From the NCBI RefSeq assembly GCF_003711105.1, contig NZ_CP023865.1:5481001-5545000 (forward strand): a stretch of 64,000 nucleotides of DNA, in the 5' to 3' direction. The notes under the pieces are model-generated. The model was given only the letters and a program-made list of their open reading frames with translations, searched no databases and was not told the DNA's origin. Below are positions 44,124 through 52,397 of the stretch, in pieces. Origin of the DNA: Actinoplanes teichomyceticus ATCC 31121 (GTDB taxonomy: Bacteria > Actinomycetota > Actinomycetes > Mycobacteriales > Micromonosporaceae). A program made the position numbers and the translations under genes. How positions within the stretch are numbered: position 1 is the first letter of the stretch; each line of letters begins with the position of its first letter.

Positions 44124-45713
44124 ATGGCGGCGTCGCAGGATCGGCTGGACGCGTACCGGCGGATGCGTGACTTCGCCCGCACGCCGGAGCCGTCCGGGGC
44201 GGTGACCGTCGGTGGCGCGCGGCGCTTCGTGGTGCAGCGCCACCGGGCCCGGCGGCTGCACTACGACTTCCGGCTGGAGATCGGCGGGGTGCTGGTCAGC
44301 TGGGCGGTGCCGAAGGGGCCGACGCTCGATCCGGGCGTGCGCCGGGCCGCGTACCACGTCGAGGACCATCCACTGGCGTACTTCGACTTCGAGGGCGTCA
44401 TCCCGGCCGGTCAGTACGGCGGCGGTGACGTCATCGTCTGGGACGCCGGCACGTGGCAGCCGCGACCGGCGCGGCGCGGCCAGGACACCGACCCGGCGCG
44501 GGCGGTCCAGGCCGGCGAACTGCACCTGGACCTGCACGGCGAGAAGCTGCGCGGCCGGTTCGCGCTGGTCCGTACCGGCGACGGGCGGGCCGGGCGGGAG
44601 TCCTGGCTGCTGATCCACAAGCGCGACGAGCACGCGGCGCCCGGCTGGGACGCCGAGCAGCATCCGCTCTCGGTGCTCAGCGGCCGGACCAACGAGCAGG
44701 TCGCGGCGCAGCCGGAGCGGATGTGGCGCTCGGACCGGCCGGCCGAACGCGCCGCGGTCACGCTGCGCCACCCGGCCGCCTCCCCCGGCGAGCTGGCGGC
44801 GCTGGACGCGCTCGGCGCCGGCGGCACCTGGGAGATCTTCGGGCGCCGCCTGCGGGTCACCAACCTCGACAAGGTGCTGTTCCCCGGCGAGCCACCACTG
44901 ACCAAACGGGAGTTCCTGCACTACACCGCCCGGGTCGCGCCGGTCGTGACGCCGTATCTGGCCGGGCGGGCGCTGAACATGCACCGCTACCCCAACGGGG
45001 CCGGGACCCGCGGCTTCTGGCACAAGGAGCTGCCCGAGCACGCCCCGGACTGGCTGCCGCGCTGGACCAACCCGGCGGCCGATCCGGGCGAGACCCGGAC
45101 GTACCTGGTGGTGGACGAGCCGGCCGCGCTGATCTGGGCGGCCAACTTCGGGGCGCTGGAGTGGCACCCGTGGACCTCGCCGGTGGACGCCCCGCACCAG
45201 CCGACGTACGCCCTCGTCGACATCGACCCGGGCACCACGACCTCCTGGGACGACGTGCTGACCCTGGCCCGGCTGCACCGCACCGCGTTCGAGCATCTCG
45301 GGGTGACCGCCCGGGCCAAGGTGACCGGGCGGCGCGGCATCCAGATCTGGGTGCCGGTCGCGCCGGGGCTCGGCTTCGACGACACCCGGGCGTGGGTGCG
45401 CGACCTGTCGCGCAGCATCGGCGCGGTCGTTCCCGAGCTGGTGAGCTGGAAGTGGCAGAAGAACGAGCGGGGCGGGCTGGCCCGGCTCGACTACACGCAG
45501 AACGCGATCAACCGGACGTTGGTCGCCCCGTACAGCCCGCGGCCGGCGCCGGACGCTCCGGTGTCCGCGCCGATCGACTGGGCCGAGCTCGACGACCCGG
45601 CGCTGCGCCCGGACGGTTTCCCGCTGCGGAGCGTGCTGCGGCGGCTGGACGAGCGCGGTGACCTGTTCCGGGACGTCCTGGATCATCCGCAGAAGCTGCC
45701 GCCGCTGACTTGA
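44124..45713 (+). CDS. LigD-like phosphoesterase-polymerase without ligase domain
   Basis: 529 aa, GGGAG 5 nt before ATG 44124. Residues ~25-165 are the LigD 3'-phosphoesterase: RLHYDFRLEIGG (H46, D48, R50), AVPKGPTLDP, and HVEDHPLAYFDFEG then GQYGGGDV. Residues ~245-529 are the LigD primase-polymerase: LTNLDKVLFPG (family-type TNLDKV), WVAANFG-like IWAANFGALEWHPW, catalytic D366-I-D368, and RGGLARLDYTQNA. The ATP-dependent ligase domain is absent, so end-processing in non-homologous end joining would need a separate ligase and Ku, which are not in the window. Pairing with a Rieske oxidoreductase is unexplained. Confidence 0.92.
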   Translation: MAASQDRLDAYRRMRDFARTPEPSGAVTVGGARRFVVQRHRARRLHYDFRLEIGGVLVSWAVPKGPTLDPGVRRAAYHVEDHPLAYFDFEGVIPAGQYGGGDVIVWDAGTWQPRPARRGQDTDPARAVQAGELHLDLHGEKLRGRFALVRTGDGRAGRESWLLIHKRDEHAAPGWDAEQHPLSVLSGRTNEQVAAQPERMWRSDRPAERAAVTLRHPAASPGELAALDALGAGGTWEIFGRRLRVTNLDKVLFPGEPPLTKREFLHYTARVAPVVTPYLAGRALNMHRYPNGAGTRGFWHKELPEHAPDWLPRWTNPAADPGETRTYLVVDEPAALIWAANFGALEWHPWTSPVDAPHQPTYALVDIDPGTTTSWDDVLTLARLHRTAFEHLGVTARAKVTGRRGIQIWVPVAPGLGFDDTRAWVRDLSRSIGAVVPELVSWKWQKNERGGLARLDYTQNAINRTLVAPYSPRPAPDAPVSAPIDWAELDDPALRPDGFPLRSVLRRLDERGDLFRDVLDHPQKLPPLT

Positions 45714-45742
45714 GAGGCGACGCGCCGGGGTAAGGCGGGGCG

Positions 45743-46588
45743 ATGCGCGAAAGTCCACGGTTCCACAGCCGGTACCTCACCACCGCCGGGGTGCGTACGC
45801 ACGACCGCCACTGCGGCCGGCCGACCGGCCTGCCGGTGGTGCTGGTGCACGGCCTCGCCGTCTCGCACCGCTACCTGATGCCCACCGCCCGGGCGCTGGC
45901 CGCTCACCACCCGGTCCTGGTGCCGGACCTGCCCGGCTTCGGGCGCAGCGGCAAACCCCGCCGGGCGTACGACGTCGGCCGGCACGCCGGGCACCTGGCC
46001 GCCTGGCTGGACGCGCTGGGACTGGACCGGGTGTGCCTCGCCGGGCACTCGTTCGGCGCCGAGGTGGTGGCCCGGCTCGCGGTGCTGCGCCCGGACCTGG
46101 TCGCCGCCGTGGTGCTGGCCGCCCCGACCACCGATCCGGTCGCCCGCTCGCGGCGCGCGCTGATCGGCCGCTGGGTGCTCGACCTGCTCGTCGAGGCGCC
46201 CTGGCAGGCGCTGGTGCTGGCCCGCGACGTGGCCGACGCCAAGCCGTGGCGGGTGCTGGCGACCGTCGGGCACTCGGTGCGCAACGCGATCGAGGACGAT
46301 CTGCGACGGCTGCCGGTGCCGCCGCTGGTGCTGGGCGGCGCGCTGGACCCGGTGGCGCCGCTGCTCTGGCGGGCCGAGGTGGCGGCGATGACCGGCGGGG
46401 TGCCGGTGAGCGTCCCGGCCGCCGCGCACAACGTGCTGACCACCTCGGGCCGGCGGTCAGCCGACGCGATCGTCAGGCATCTACGCCGGGTCCACGGGGT
46501 ACCGGAGCAGTCATGCGTATCGGAGACACCGAAGTCCGCTTCCTCGGCGGCCCGGCCGGCTGCCTGGTCATGCTGCTCGTCTCGGTGA
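45743..46588 (+). CDS. Alpha/beta hydrolase
   Basis: 281 aa. Alpha/beta hydrolase fold with VVLVHGLAVSHRYL (HG oxyanion), PDLPGFGRSGKP, the nucleophile elbow LAGHSFGAEV, an acid in GGALDPVAP and the His in AAHNVLT. No signal peptide, so cytosolic. The last 25 codons overlap a small membrane-protein gene in another frame and read poorly (Ser/Cys-rich), so the functional domain ends near residue 255. Substrate unknown. Confidence 0.88.
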   Translation: MRESPRFHSRYLTTAGVRTHDRHCGRPTGLPVVLVHGLAVSHRYLMPTARALAAHHPVLVPDLPGFGRSGKPRRAYDVGRHAGHLAAWLDALGLDRVCLAGHSFGAEVVARLAVLRPDLVAAVVLAAPTTDPVARSRRALIGRWVLDLLVEAPWQALVLARDVADAKPWRVLATVGHSVRNAIEDDLRRLPVPPLVLGGALDPVAPLLWRAEVAAMTGGVPVSVPAAAHNVLTTSGRRSADAIVRHLRRVHGVPEQSCVSETPKSASSAARPAAWSCCSSR

Positions 46589-46632
46589 TGCTGTCGGTGA
46601 TCGGCACCGTCGTGCTGAACCTGCTGTGGTGA
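46513..46632 (+). CDS. Small single-span membrane protein
   Basis: 39 aa: a short polar start MRIGDTEVRFLGG, then a 22-residue hydrophobic helix ending NLLW. GGAG lies 6 nt before ATG 46513. It overlaps the 3' end of the hydrolase gene by 76 bp. The good ribosome-binding site and the clean membrane segment make it more believable than the overlapping hydrolase tail. Function unknown. Confidence 0.6.
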   Translation: MRIGDTEVRFLGGPAGCLVMLLVSVMLSVIGTVVLNLLW

Positions 46633-46634
46633 GA

Positions 46635-46665
46635 CCCGCCCGGCCGGGCCGACCGGCCGGGCGGG
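46635..46665. terminator. Bidirectional hairpin terminator
   Basis: 13-bp perfect stem (46635-46647 with 46653-46665) and a 5-nt loop, between the convergent small membrane protein and hemerythrin genes. Confidence 0.8.
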
Positions 46666-46674
46666 CCCCGGCGC

Positions 46675-47238
46675 TCACTTGGTCGCGCGCCCGGTCAGCT
46701 TGTCGCGGAGCCGGTCGACCAGGCCCACGCCCGGGCCGACGAGCTTGTGGAACAGCTCGCTGTTCGGCGCCGCCGGGTGCGGCCGGGTCGGCGCCAGCTT
46801 CTTGGCGGTCTCCACCTTGGCGGCCAGCTCGACCAGCTCCTCCTGCGGGATGTGCCGGCGCAGCTGGGGGAACTGCTCGGCCTCCTCGTCCCGGACGTGG
46901 TCGGCCAGCAGCGCCTCCAGCTTGCGCAGCGCGCCGTCGAACTCGGCGCTGGACACGTCGGCCGCCTCCAGCTGCTTCATCGTCTGCTCGAGCTCCTTGT
47001 GCTCCTCGATGTCGTGCTCGACGGCCTGGTCGCCGTCCGGCAGGTGCTTGCGCATCGCCGGGTAGACGTACATCTCCTCGGCCACGGCGTGCCGGACCAG
47101 CTCGCTGATCGCGGTGTCGGTCAGGTCCCGGCGGATCATCGGGTCGGCGACCGTCCAGATCTCGCCGATCAGCGCGGTCACGTCACGGTGGTCGCTGGTG
47201 AGGATGTCGATCACGTCGGTACGGGCGGTGTCGGTCAC
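46675..47238 (-). CDS. Hemerythrin HHE-domain protein
   Basis: 187 aa from GTG 47238, preceded by GAGGAG at 7 nt. Four-helix HHE cation-binding domain with H in TSDHRDV, H-x-x-x-E in RHAVAEEMYVYP, H in EHDIEEHKEL and DHVRDEEAEQFP, the ligand set of a di-iron site. The Pro-rich C-terminus ends in a short basic helix (VDRLRDKLTGRATK). Actinobacterial relatives are linked to oxygen, NO or stress sensing. Stand-alone gene between a bidirectional terminator and its own upstream region. Confidence 0.9.
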   Translation of the reverse strand: MTDTARTDVIDILTSDHRDVTALIGEIWTVADPMIRRDLTDTAISELVRHAVAEEMYVYPAMRKHLPDGDQAVEHDIEEHKELEQTMKQLEAADVSSAEFDGALRKLEALLADHVRDEEAEQFPQLRRHIPQEELVELAAKVETAKKLAPTRPHPAAPNSELFHKLVGPGVGLVDRLRDKLTGRATK

Positions 47239-47429
47239 GGTTGTCTCCTCGAACTCACGATCATTCGGACAGCGCACCGCATACCCCGGAAAAGGCCCCG
47301 TCAGTCCCGGTTCGCGCGACCCGCGCCGACATGCCACCCGAACGTTGCGCGCCACCCGGGAAAACCCTCATGCCTGCGTCTTCTCCCGTTCGGCATCCCG
47401 GATCCCCCGGCCGGGTGTAGACCCGCTGC

Positions 47430-49544
47430 ATGGGTACGAGCAACCAGGCCCCGGATCCCGCCCGCACACACCGCACCGCGGCCGTACCGCCCGGCGCGGT
47501 CGCCCGGCTCGTCCAGATCGCCGCCGACGTGGCCGACGCGCCGATCGCCACCGCCAACCTGATCACCGGACCGGCCCGGACCGTGCTCGGCTGCGTCGGC
47601 CTGCCGGGCATCGCCGCCGGTGAGGAACTGCCGCTGGCCGGGTCCCTGACCGGCGTGATCAACGAGACCGGCCTGCCACTGATCATCAGCGATGTGGCCA
47701 CCGACCCGCGCTGCGCCGGCCTGGCGGCCGCCCGCGAGCAGGGCATCGCCGCCTACTCCGGCTTCCCGGTCCGCGACGACGGCGGCCGGGTCGTCGCCGT
47801 CCTGGCCGTCGCGGCACATCAGCCCCGGCACTGGACACCGCGGCACCTGCGCGGTCTGGACGCCGCCGCCCAGCTGCTCGGCGACCTGCTGCCGCCCGAC
47901 GGCCGAGCCGGCCCGGTCCCGGGCGGTCCGGGCCTCGTCGAGCACCCCGAGTCGACGTTCGAGGGGCTGCTGGAGGCCGCGCCGGACGCCATCGTCGGGG
48001 TCACCACCGACGGGACGATCACGCTGATCAACGCGCAGGCCGAGGACCTCTTCGGCTACCCCCGCGCCGAGCTGCTGGGCCGCCCGATCGAGGTGCTCGT
48101 CCCCCAGCCGCTGCGCCACACGCACGTCCACCACCGCGACCGCTACTTCGCCCATCCGAAGCGAAGGGAGATGGGCGCCGGCGTGCAGCTGACCGCCGTG
48201 CGCCGCGACGGCAGCGAGTTCCCCGCCGAGATCAGCCTGTCCGCGCTGGAGACCGACCAGGGAATGATCGTCTCCGCCGCGATCCGCGACGTCAGCGATC
48301 GGCTCATCGCCCAGGCGGAACGGGAACGGCTGATCGCGCAGGCGGAACGGGACGCCGCGGAACGCCGGCTGCAGCACGCCCACCGGCTGGAGAGCCTCGG
48401 TGAGCTCGCCGGCGGGGTGGCGCACGACTTCAACAACATCCTCGCCGTGATCAGCAACTACACCGAGCTGGTCCAGGACACCCTGTCCGTGCCGCACCCG
48501 GACCCGGCCGAGGTGGCCACCGCCCGCGACGACCTGGGGCAGATCAGCCGCGCCGCCGAGCGGGCCGCGCGGCTGACCAAGCAGCTGCTCGCCTTCGGCC
48601 GGCGCGACATCACCCAGGCCGAGGTGCTCGACCTGAACCGGGTGATCGACGAGGTGGAGCACATGCTGCGCCGTACCCTCGGCGAGCACATCCACCTGCG
48701 CACCAGCCTGGACCCGGCGCTGTGGCCGGTCTTCGCCGACGCCGGGCAGATCGAGCAGATCCTGGTCAACCTGGCCGTGAACGCCCGCGACGCGATGCCC
48801 GGCGGGGGCACGCTGTCGATCGACACGGCCAACGCCGAACTCGACCGCGACGACGGCATCAGCCCGCCACTGCCGCCGGGCCGGTATGCCCGGCTGCGGG
48901 TCAGCGACACCGGCACCGGAATGACGGCCGAGGTGATCGAGCACGCCTTCGAGCCGTTCTACACCACCAAACCGCGCGGCTCCGGGACCGGGCTGGGGCT
49001 GGCCACGGTGTACGGCATCGTGAAGGCCGCCGGCGGCGACGTCCAGCTCTACTCCGAGTCGGGCATCGGCACGAGCATCACCATCCTGCTGCCGGCCAGC
49101 CTGGACGCCACCCCGGGGGCCGCGCTGCCCGGCGCGAGCGCCCCGGCCCCGCCCACGCCGGGCTCCACCATCCTGCTGGTCGAGGACGAGGACGCGCTGC
49201 GGCAGGTGGCCCACCGGATCCTGACCCGCGCCGGCTACCACGTGCTGCCGGCCGCCGGCGGCGCGCAGGCGGTGCACATCGCCCAGGTCCACCCCGGCGG
49301 GATCGACCTGCTGCTCACCGATGTGATCATGCCCAACATGTTCGGCAACGAGGTGGCCCGGCGGGTGCAGGCGCTGCGGCCGCACATCCCGGTGCTGTAC
49401 ATGTCCGGTTACGCCCAGCCGGTGCTGACCGAGAACGGCACCCTGCAGGACGGCGTGGTGATCATCGAGAAGCCGTTCACCGGGCACGAGCTGCTGACCC
49501 GGATCCAGGCCGTGCTCCGCGACTCGGCGCTCGCCGGGCGGTAG
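47430..49544 (+). CDS. Hybrid histidine kinase (GAF-PAS-HisKA-HATPase-REC)
   Basis: 704 aa, no membrane span, so a cytosolic sensor. Order: GAF (about 20-150; NLITGPARTVLGCVGLPG), PAS (about 165-285; FEGLLEAAPDAIVGVTTDG...GYPRAELLG), a short heptad helix with a duplicated RLIAQAER unit, HisKA with H332 in GGVAHDFNNILAVI, HATPase_c (NLAVNARDAMPGGG, SDTGTGM, GTGLGLATVYGIV), and a C-terminal receiver with VEDEDALR and D631 in LLLTDVIMPN. The VAHDFNNIL box is typical of PAS-type multi-sensor kinases. No DNA-binding domain; the output partner is unknown. Confidence 0.92.
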   Translation: MGTSNQAPDPARTHRTAAVPPGAVARLVQIAADVADAPIATANLITGPARTVLGCVGLPGIAAGEELPLAGSLTGVINETGLPLIISDVATDPRCAGLAAAREQGIAAYSGFPVRDDGGRVVAVLAVAAHQPRHWTPRHLRGLDAAAQLLGDLLPPDGRAGPVPGGPGLVEHPESTFEGLLEAAPDAIVGVTTDGTITLINAQAEDLFGYPRAELLGRPIEVLVPQPLRHTHVHHRDRYFAHPKRREMGAGVQLTAVRRDGSEFPAEISLSALETDQGMIVSAAIRDVSDRLIAQAERERLIAQAERDAAERRLQHAHRLESLGELAGGVAHDFNNILAVISNYTELVQDTLSVPHPDPAEVATARDDLGQISRAAERAARLTKQLLAFGRRDITQAEVLDLNRVIDEVEHMLRRTLGEHIHLRTSLDPALWPVFADAGQIEQILVNLAVNARDAMPGGGTLSIDTANAELDRDDGISPPLPPGRYARLRVSDTGTGMTAEVIEHAFEPFYTTKPRGSGTGLGLATVYGIVKAAGGDVQLYSESGIGTSITILLPASLDATPGAALPGASAPAPPTPGSTILLVEDEDALRQVAHRILTRAGYHVLPAAGGAQAVHIAQVHPGGIDLLLTDVIMPNMFGNEVARRVQALRPHIPVLYMSGYAQPVLTENGTLQDGVVIIEKPFTGHELLTRIQAVLRDSALAGR

Positions 49545-49547
49545 GCC

Positions 49548-49690
49548 CCGGCCACCGGGGTCGGTCCCGGCCGCCGGGCTGGGCTACCGGGGGCCTGGCC
49601 GCCGGGGTCGGTCCCGGCCACCGGCTTGGCCACCGGGGTCCGTCCCGGCCACCGGCTTGGCCACCGGGGTCGGTCCCGGCCGCCGGGCGA
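49548..49690. repeat. 31-bp imperfect tandem repeat
   Basis: GTCCCGGCC(A/G)CCGG-based units start at 49611, 49642 and 49673 (31-bp period), with related copies upstream from 49548. It fills the gap between the convergent hybrid kinase and first mycosin genes and may also act as a terminator region. Confidence 0.85.
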
Positions 49691-49749
49691 TCAGGCCGGG
49701 CGGTCACGCCGCGCCGGCGCGGGTGGCGCCGCCGCGCGGGGCCGGCGGG

Positions 49750-50895
49750 TCACCGGGCCCGCCGGGAGCGCCGGACCAGGACGGCCCCCAGCAGCCCGGC
49801 CAGCACCCCGGCCCCGGCCACGGCCGAGGCGGCGACCAGCACCTTGCGCAGCCACCGGTCGGCCGCGGAGCCGGTGTCGGCGGCCGCCTCCGCGCTCGGC
49901 TCCGGCGCCGGGTTCCCGAGCGGGTTCGCGGTCACCGCCGGCACCTTCGCGGTGAGCGCCCCGACCAGGTCGAGACGGCCGAAACCGTACTGCTCGTCGC
50001 GCCCGGCGGGCCCCGCGTCGGTGGCGGTGGCCAGCAGCCGGTTGATCACGTCGGGGGCCTTCATCTCCGGGTACCGCGCGCGGACCAGGGCCGCGGCGCC
50101 GGCCACCATCGGCGCGGCCGCGCTGGTGCCGCCGGGCACGTCGACGTAACCGCCGACCTTGCCGCCCTGGTCGCGGGCGAGCGTGACGATGTCCACCCCG
50201 GGAGCGGCGATGGCCACCTGCGGCCCGTGCACCGCGCCGCTCCAGATCCGGCCCTTGCGGTCGAACGCCGACACGGCCAGCACCCCGGGGATGTTGGCCG
50301 GTGAGACGACCGCGGTGTCCTGATCGGTGTTGCCGACCGCGGCGACGAGCACCACGTCGTGCTGCAACGCGTACCGGACCGCCTCGCGCATGTCGCCGGT
50401 GGTCCGCTTGTCGCGGAACGACATGTTGATCACCCGTGCGCCGTGGTCGACGGCCCAGCGGATGCCCTCGGGCACCAGGCCACCGGTGCCCTGCGCCCCG
50501 ATCGGCGCGCCCACCGGGAGAATCCGGGCGTCCGGGGCGATGCCGAGCGCGCCGTTCCGGCCGCCGGAGGCGGCGATGATGCCACTGACGCCGGTGCCGT
50601 GACCGTTGCGGTCGGTCCTGCCGTCCCCGTGCGTCAGCACGTCCGTGCCGTCGAGCACCCGTCCGGCCAGGTCGGGGTGCCGGGCCTCCACGCCGGTGTC
50701 CACGACGGCCACCACGACGCCCTTGCCGGTGGAGAGCCGGTGCGCCTGGGCCACCCGCAGGTAGTCCAGGTGCCACTGCCGGTCCTGGATGGACGCGGCC
50801 CGGACGGGTCCGGCCGGGACGGCGCCCGCCACCAGGCCCAGGGCGACCGCGCCCGCGGCAGCCGATCCGCGCCGCACCGTCCACCACCGGTTCAT
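49750..50895 (-). CDS. mycP: Type VII secretion-associated serine protease (mycosin), copy 1
   Basis: 381 aa from ATG 50895, with GGGAGG 7 nt upstream. Signal peptide, then a subtilisin-like domain with the triad D in VAVVDTGVEARHP, H in NGHGTGVSGI and S in GGTSAAAPMVAG, and a C-terminal membrane anchor (VLVAASAVAGAGVLAGLLGAVLV) followed by a basic tail. This layout is diagnostic of mycosins, which are anchored facing the outside and stabilise or process the ESX translocase. Divergent from a second mycosin gene 104 bp away. Confidence 0.93.
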   Translation of the reverse strand: MNRWWTVRRGSAAAGAVALGLVAGAVPAGPVRAASIQDRQWHLDYLRVAQAHRLSTGKGVVVAVVDTGVEARHPDLAGRVLDGTDVLTHGDGRTDRNGHGTGVSGIIAASGGRNGALGIAPDARILPVGAPIGAQGTGGLVPEGIRWAVDHGARVINMSFRDKRTTGDMREAVRYALQHDVVLVAAVGNTDQDTAVVSPANIPGVLAVSAFDRKGRIWSGAVHGPQVAIAAPGVDIVTLARDQGGKVGGYVDVPGGTSAAAPMVAGAAALVRARYPEMKAPDVINRLLATATDAGPAGRDEQYGFGRLDLVGALTAKVPAVTANPLGNPAPEPSAEAAADTGSAADRWLRKVLVAASAVAGAGVLAGLLGAVLVRRSRRAR

Positions 50896-50987
50896 GCCAA
50901 GCCTCCCGCAGGTCCGTCCGAACCGCTGGCACCCTACCGGCTCACGTCCGCCCCCGGTCACCCGCGCCGGAGCGCAGTCACGCCCGC

Positions 50988-50993
50988 TACGCT
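50988..50993 (+). promoter_or_regulatory. Leaderless -10 for mycosin copy 2
   Basis: TACGCT, 6 nt, then GTG 51000; no Shine-Dalgarno precedes the start. Confidence 0.55.
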
Positions 50994-50999
50994 CGCGTC

Positions 51000-52211
51000 G
51001 TGCCGAATCGTCCGCGAACCGTGCTCGCACCCGCTCGCCCCGCCGGCCGGACCGTCCGGCTGCTCGCGGCGGTCCTGCTCGCTGTCGCCGCTCCCCTGGT
51101 GGTGGCCGATCCGGCCGCGGCCGCCGGGTGCGGCCGGGCGGGCGATCCGGCCCCGGCCACGCCGCCCTGGGCGCAGACCCGGCTCGCGCCGGACGCCGTC
51201 TGGCCGCTGACCCGGGGCGCGGGCACGACCGTCGCGGTCATCGACTCCGGGGTCTCGGCGACCCATCCGGCGCTGCGCGGCAAGGTGCTGCGCGGGCACG
51301 ACCTCGGCTTCGCCGAGCGGTTCGGCCGGTGCGACGAGGCCGGCCACGGCACCATGGTCGCCGGGATCATCGCCGGGCGGCAGACCGAGGGGTCGACCTT
51401 CGCCGGCATCGCGCCGGACGCCCTGATCCTGCCGGTCCGGGTGCTGCGGACCACCGACCGCAACTTCGATCAGCAACTGCCGGTACGCATCGCCAACGCC
51501 ATCCGGTGGGCGGTGGACAACGGCGCCGGCGTCATCAACCTGTCGCTGGAAACGGTGCCCACCAGCGAGCTCGCCGCGGCGGTCAACTACGCCGTCGCGC
51601 ACCGGGTCGTGGTGGTCGCCGCCGCCGGCAACCAGGAGCAGGGCACACAGCGCGACCAGCCGGCCTTCCCGGCCGGCTACCGGCCGGTGCTCGCCGTGGC
51701 CGGTGTCGACCAGCAGGACAAGCATGTCGACACGTCGATCAGCGGCGACTACATCGACGTGGCCGCGCCCGGCCTGCAGATCGTCGCGCCGGCGCCGGGC
51801 GGCGGCTTCTTCACCGAGGCGGAGGGCGGCACCAGCTTCGCCGCCGCGTACGTCTCCGGCGTCGCCGCCCTGGTCAAGTCCTACTACCCCGACCTGCCGG
51901 TCCAGGACGTGGTGAACCGGATCGTCGCCACCGCGGACAACCCGCCGGAGGGCCGCACCCAGGAGGCCGGCTACGGGGTGGTCAACCCGTACCGGGCGGT
52001 GACCGCCATCCTGGGCGGCCGGGAGAACGTGCCGGCCGGGACCCTGCCGGAGCCGGAGGACACCGACGACTCGCTGGCCGGGGCGCGCACCGCCGCGGCG
52101 ATCGCGGTCGTCGCCGCCCTGGTGCTGACGGCCCTGATCCTGATGGCCCGGCCGATCCTGCGGCGGGGCCGGGAACGGGGCTGGCGCGCCGGACCGGCGA
52201 GCCGCTCCTAG
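51000..52211 (+). CDS. mycP: Type VII secretion-associated serine protease (mycosin), copy 2
   Basis: 403 aa, leaderless GTG. Signal peptide (LLAAVLLAVAAPLVVADPAAAA), subtilisin domain with D in VAVIDSGVSATHP, H in AGHGTMVAGI and S in GGTSFAAAYVSG, and a C-terminal anchor (AAAIAVVAALVLTALILMA) with an Arg-rich tail. Two Cys near the N-terminus and one in RFGRCDEAGHG could form the N-terminal disulfide described for mycosins. Only moderately similar to copies 1 and 3, so it probably serves a different substrate or is not a recent duplicate. Confidence 0.93.
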   Translation: MPNRPRTVLAPARPAGRTVRLLAAVLLAVAAPLVVADPAAAAGCGRAGDPAPATPPWAQTRLAPDAVWPLTRGAGTTVAVIDSGVSATHPALRGKVLRGHDLGFAERFGRCDEAGHGTMVAGIIAGRQTEGSTFAGIAPDALILPVRVLRTTDRNFDQQLPVRIANAIRWAVDNGAGVINLSLETVPTSELAAAVNYAVAHRVVVVAAAGNQEQGTQRDQPAFPAGYRPVLAVAGVDQQDKHVDTSISGDYIDVAAPGLQIVAPAPGGGFFTEAEGGTSFAAAYVSGVAALVKSYYPDLPVQDVVNRIVATADNPPEGRTQEAGYGVVNPYRAVTAILGGRENVPAGTLPEPEDTDDSLAGARTAAAIAVVAALVLTALILMARPILRRGRERGWRAGPASRS

Positions 52212-52397
52212 GAACGCGTCCGTCCCGGCGCGCAGCCGAGCGCAACACGCCCCGGCGGCAGATCGCTCCTAAGGAACGCACCCCGGTCCGGCCCGCAGGT
52301 CAGCGCAACACGGGCCGGCCGGCGGCAGGTCGCTCCTAGGAACGCACCCCGGTCCGGCCCGCAGGTCAGCGCAACACGCCCGGCGGCAGGTCGCCAC
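52204..52397. repeat. ~61-67 bp tandem repeat at the Gly-rich substrate gene 3' end
   Basis: Units beginning GCTCCTA(A)GGAACGC start at 52204, 52265 and 52332. The last overlaps the final codons and stop of the leftward Gly-rich protein gene, so the two other copies look like duplications of that gene's 3' end (they would encode variants of DLPPGVLR plus stop). Confidence 0.85.

Noticed and set aside
47301..49487. 728-aa minus-strand frame opposite the hybrid histidine kinase
   Set aside because: Gln/Arg/Val-rich shadow without domains; the plus strand has all kinase motifs.
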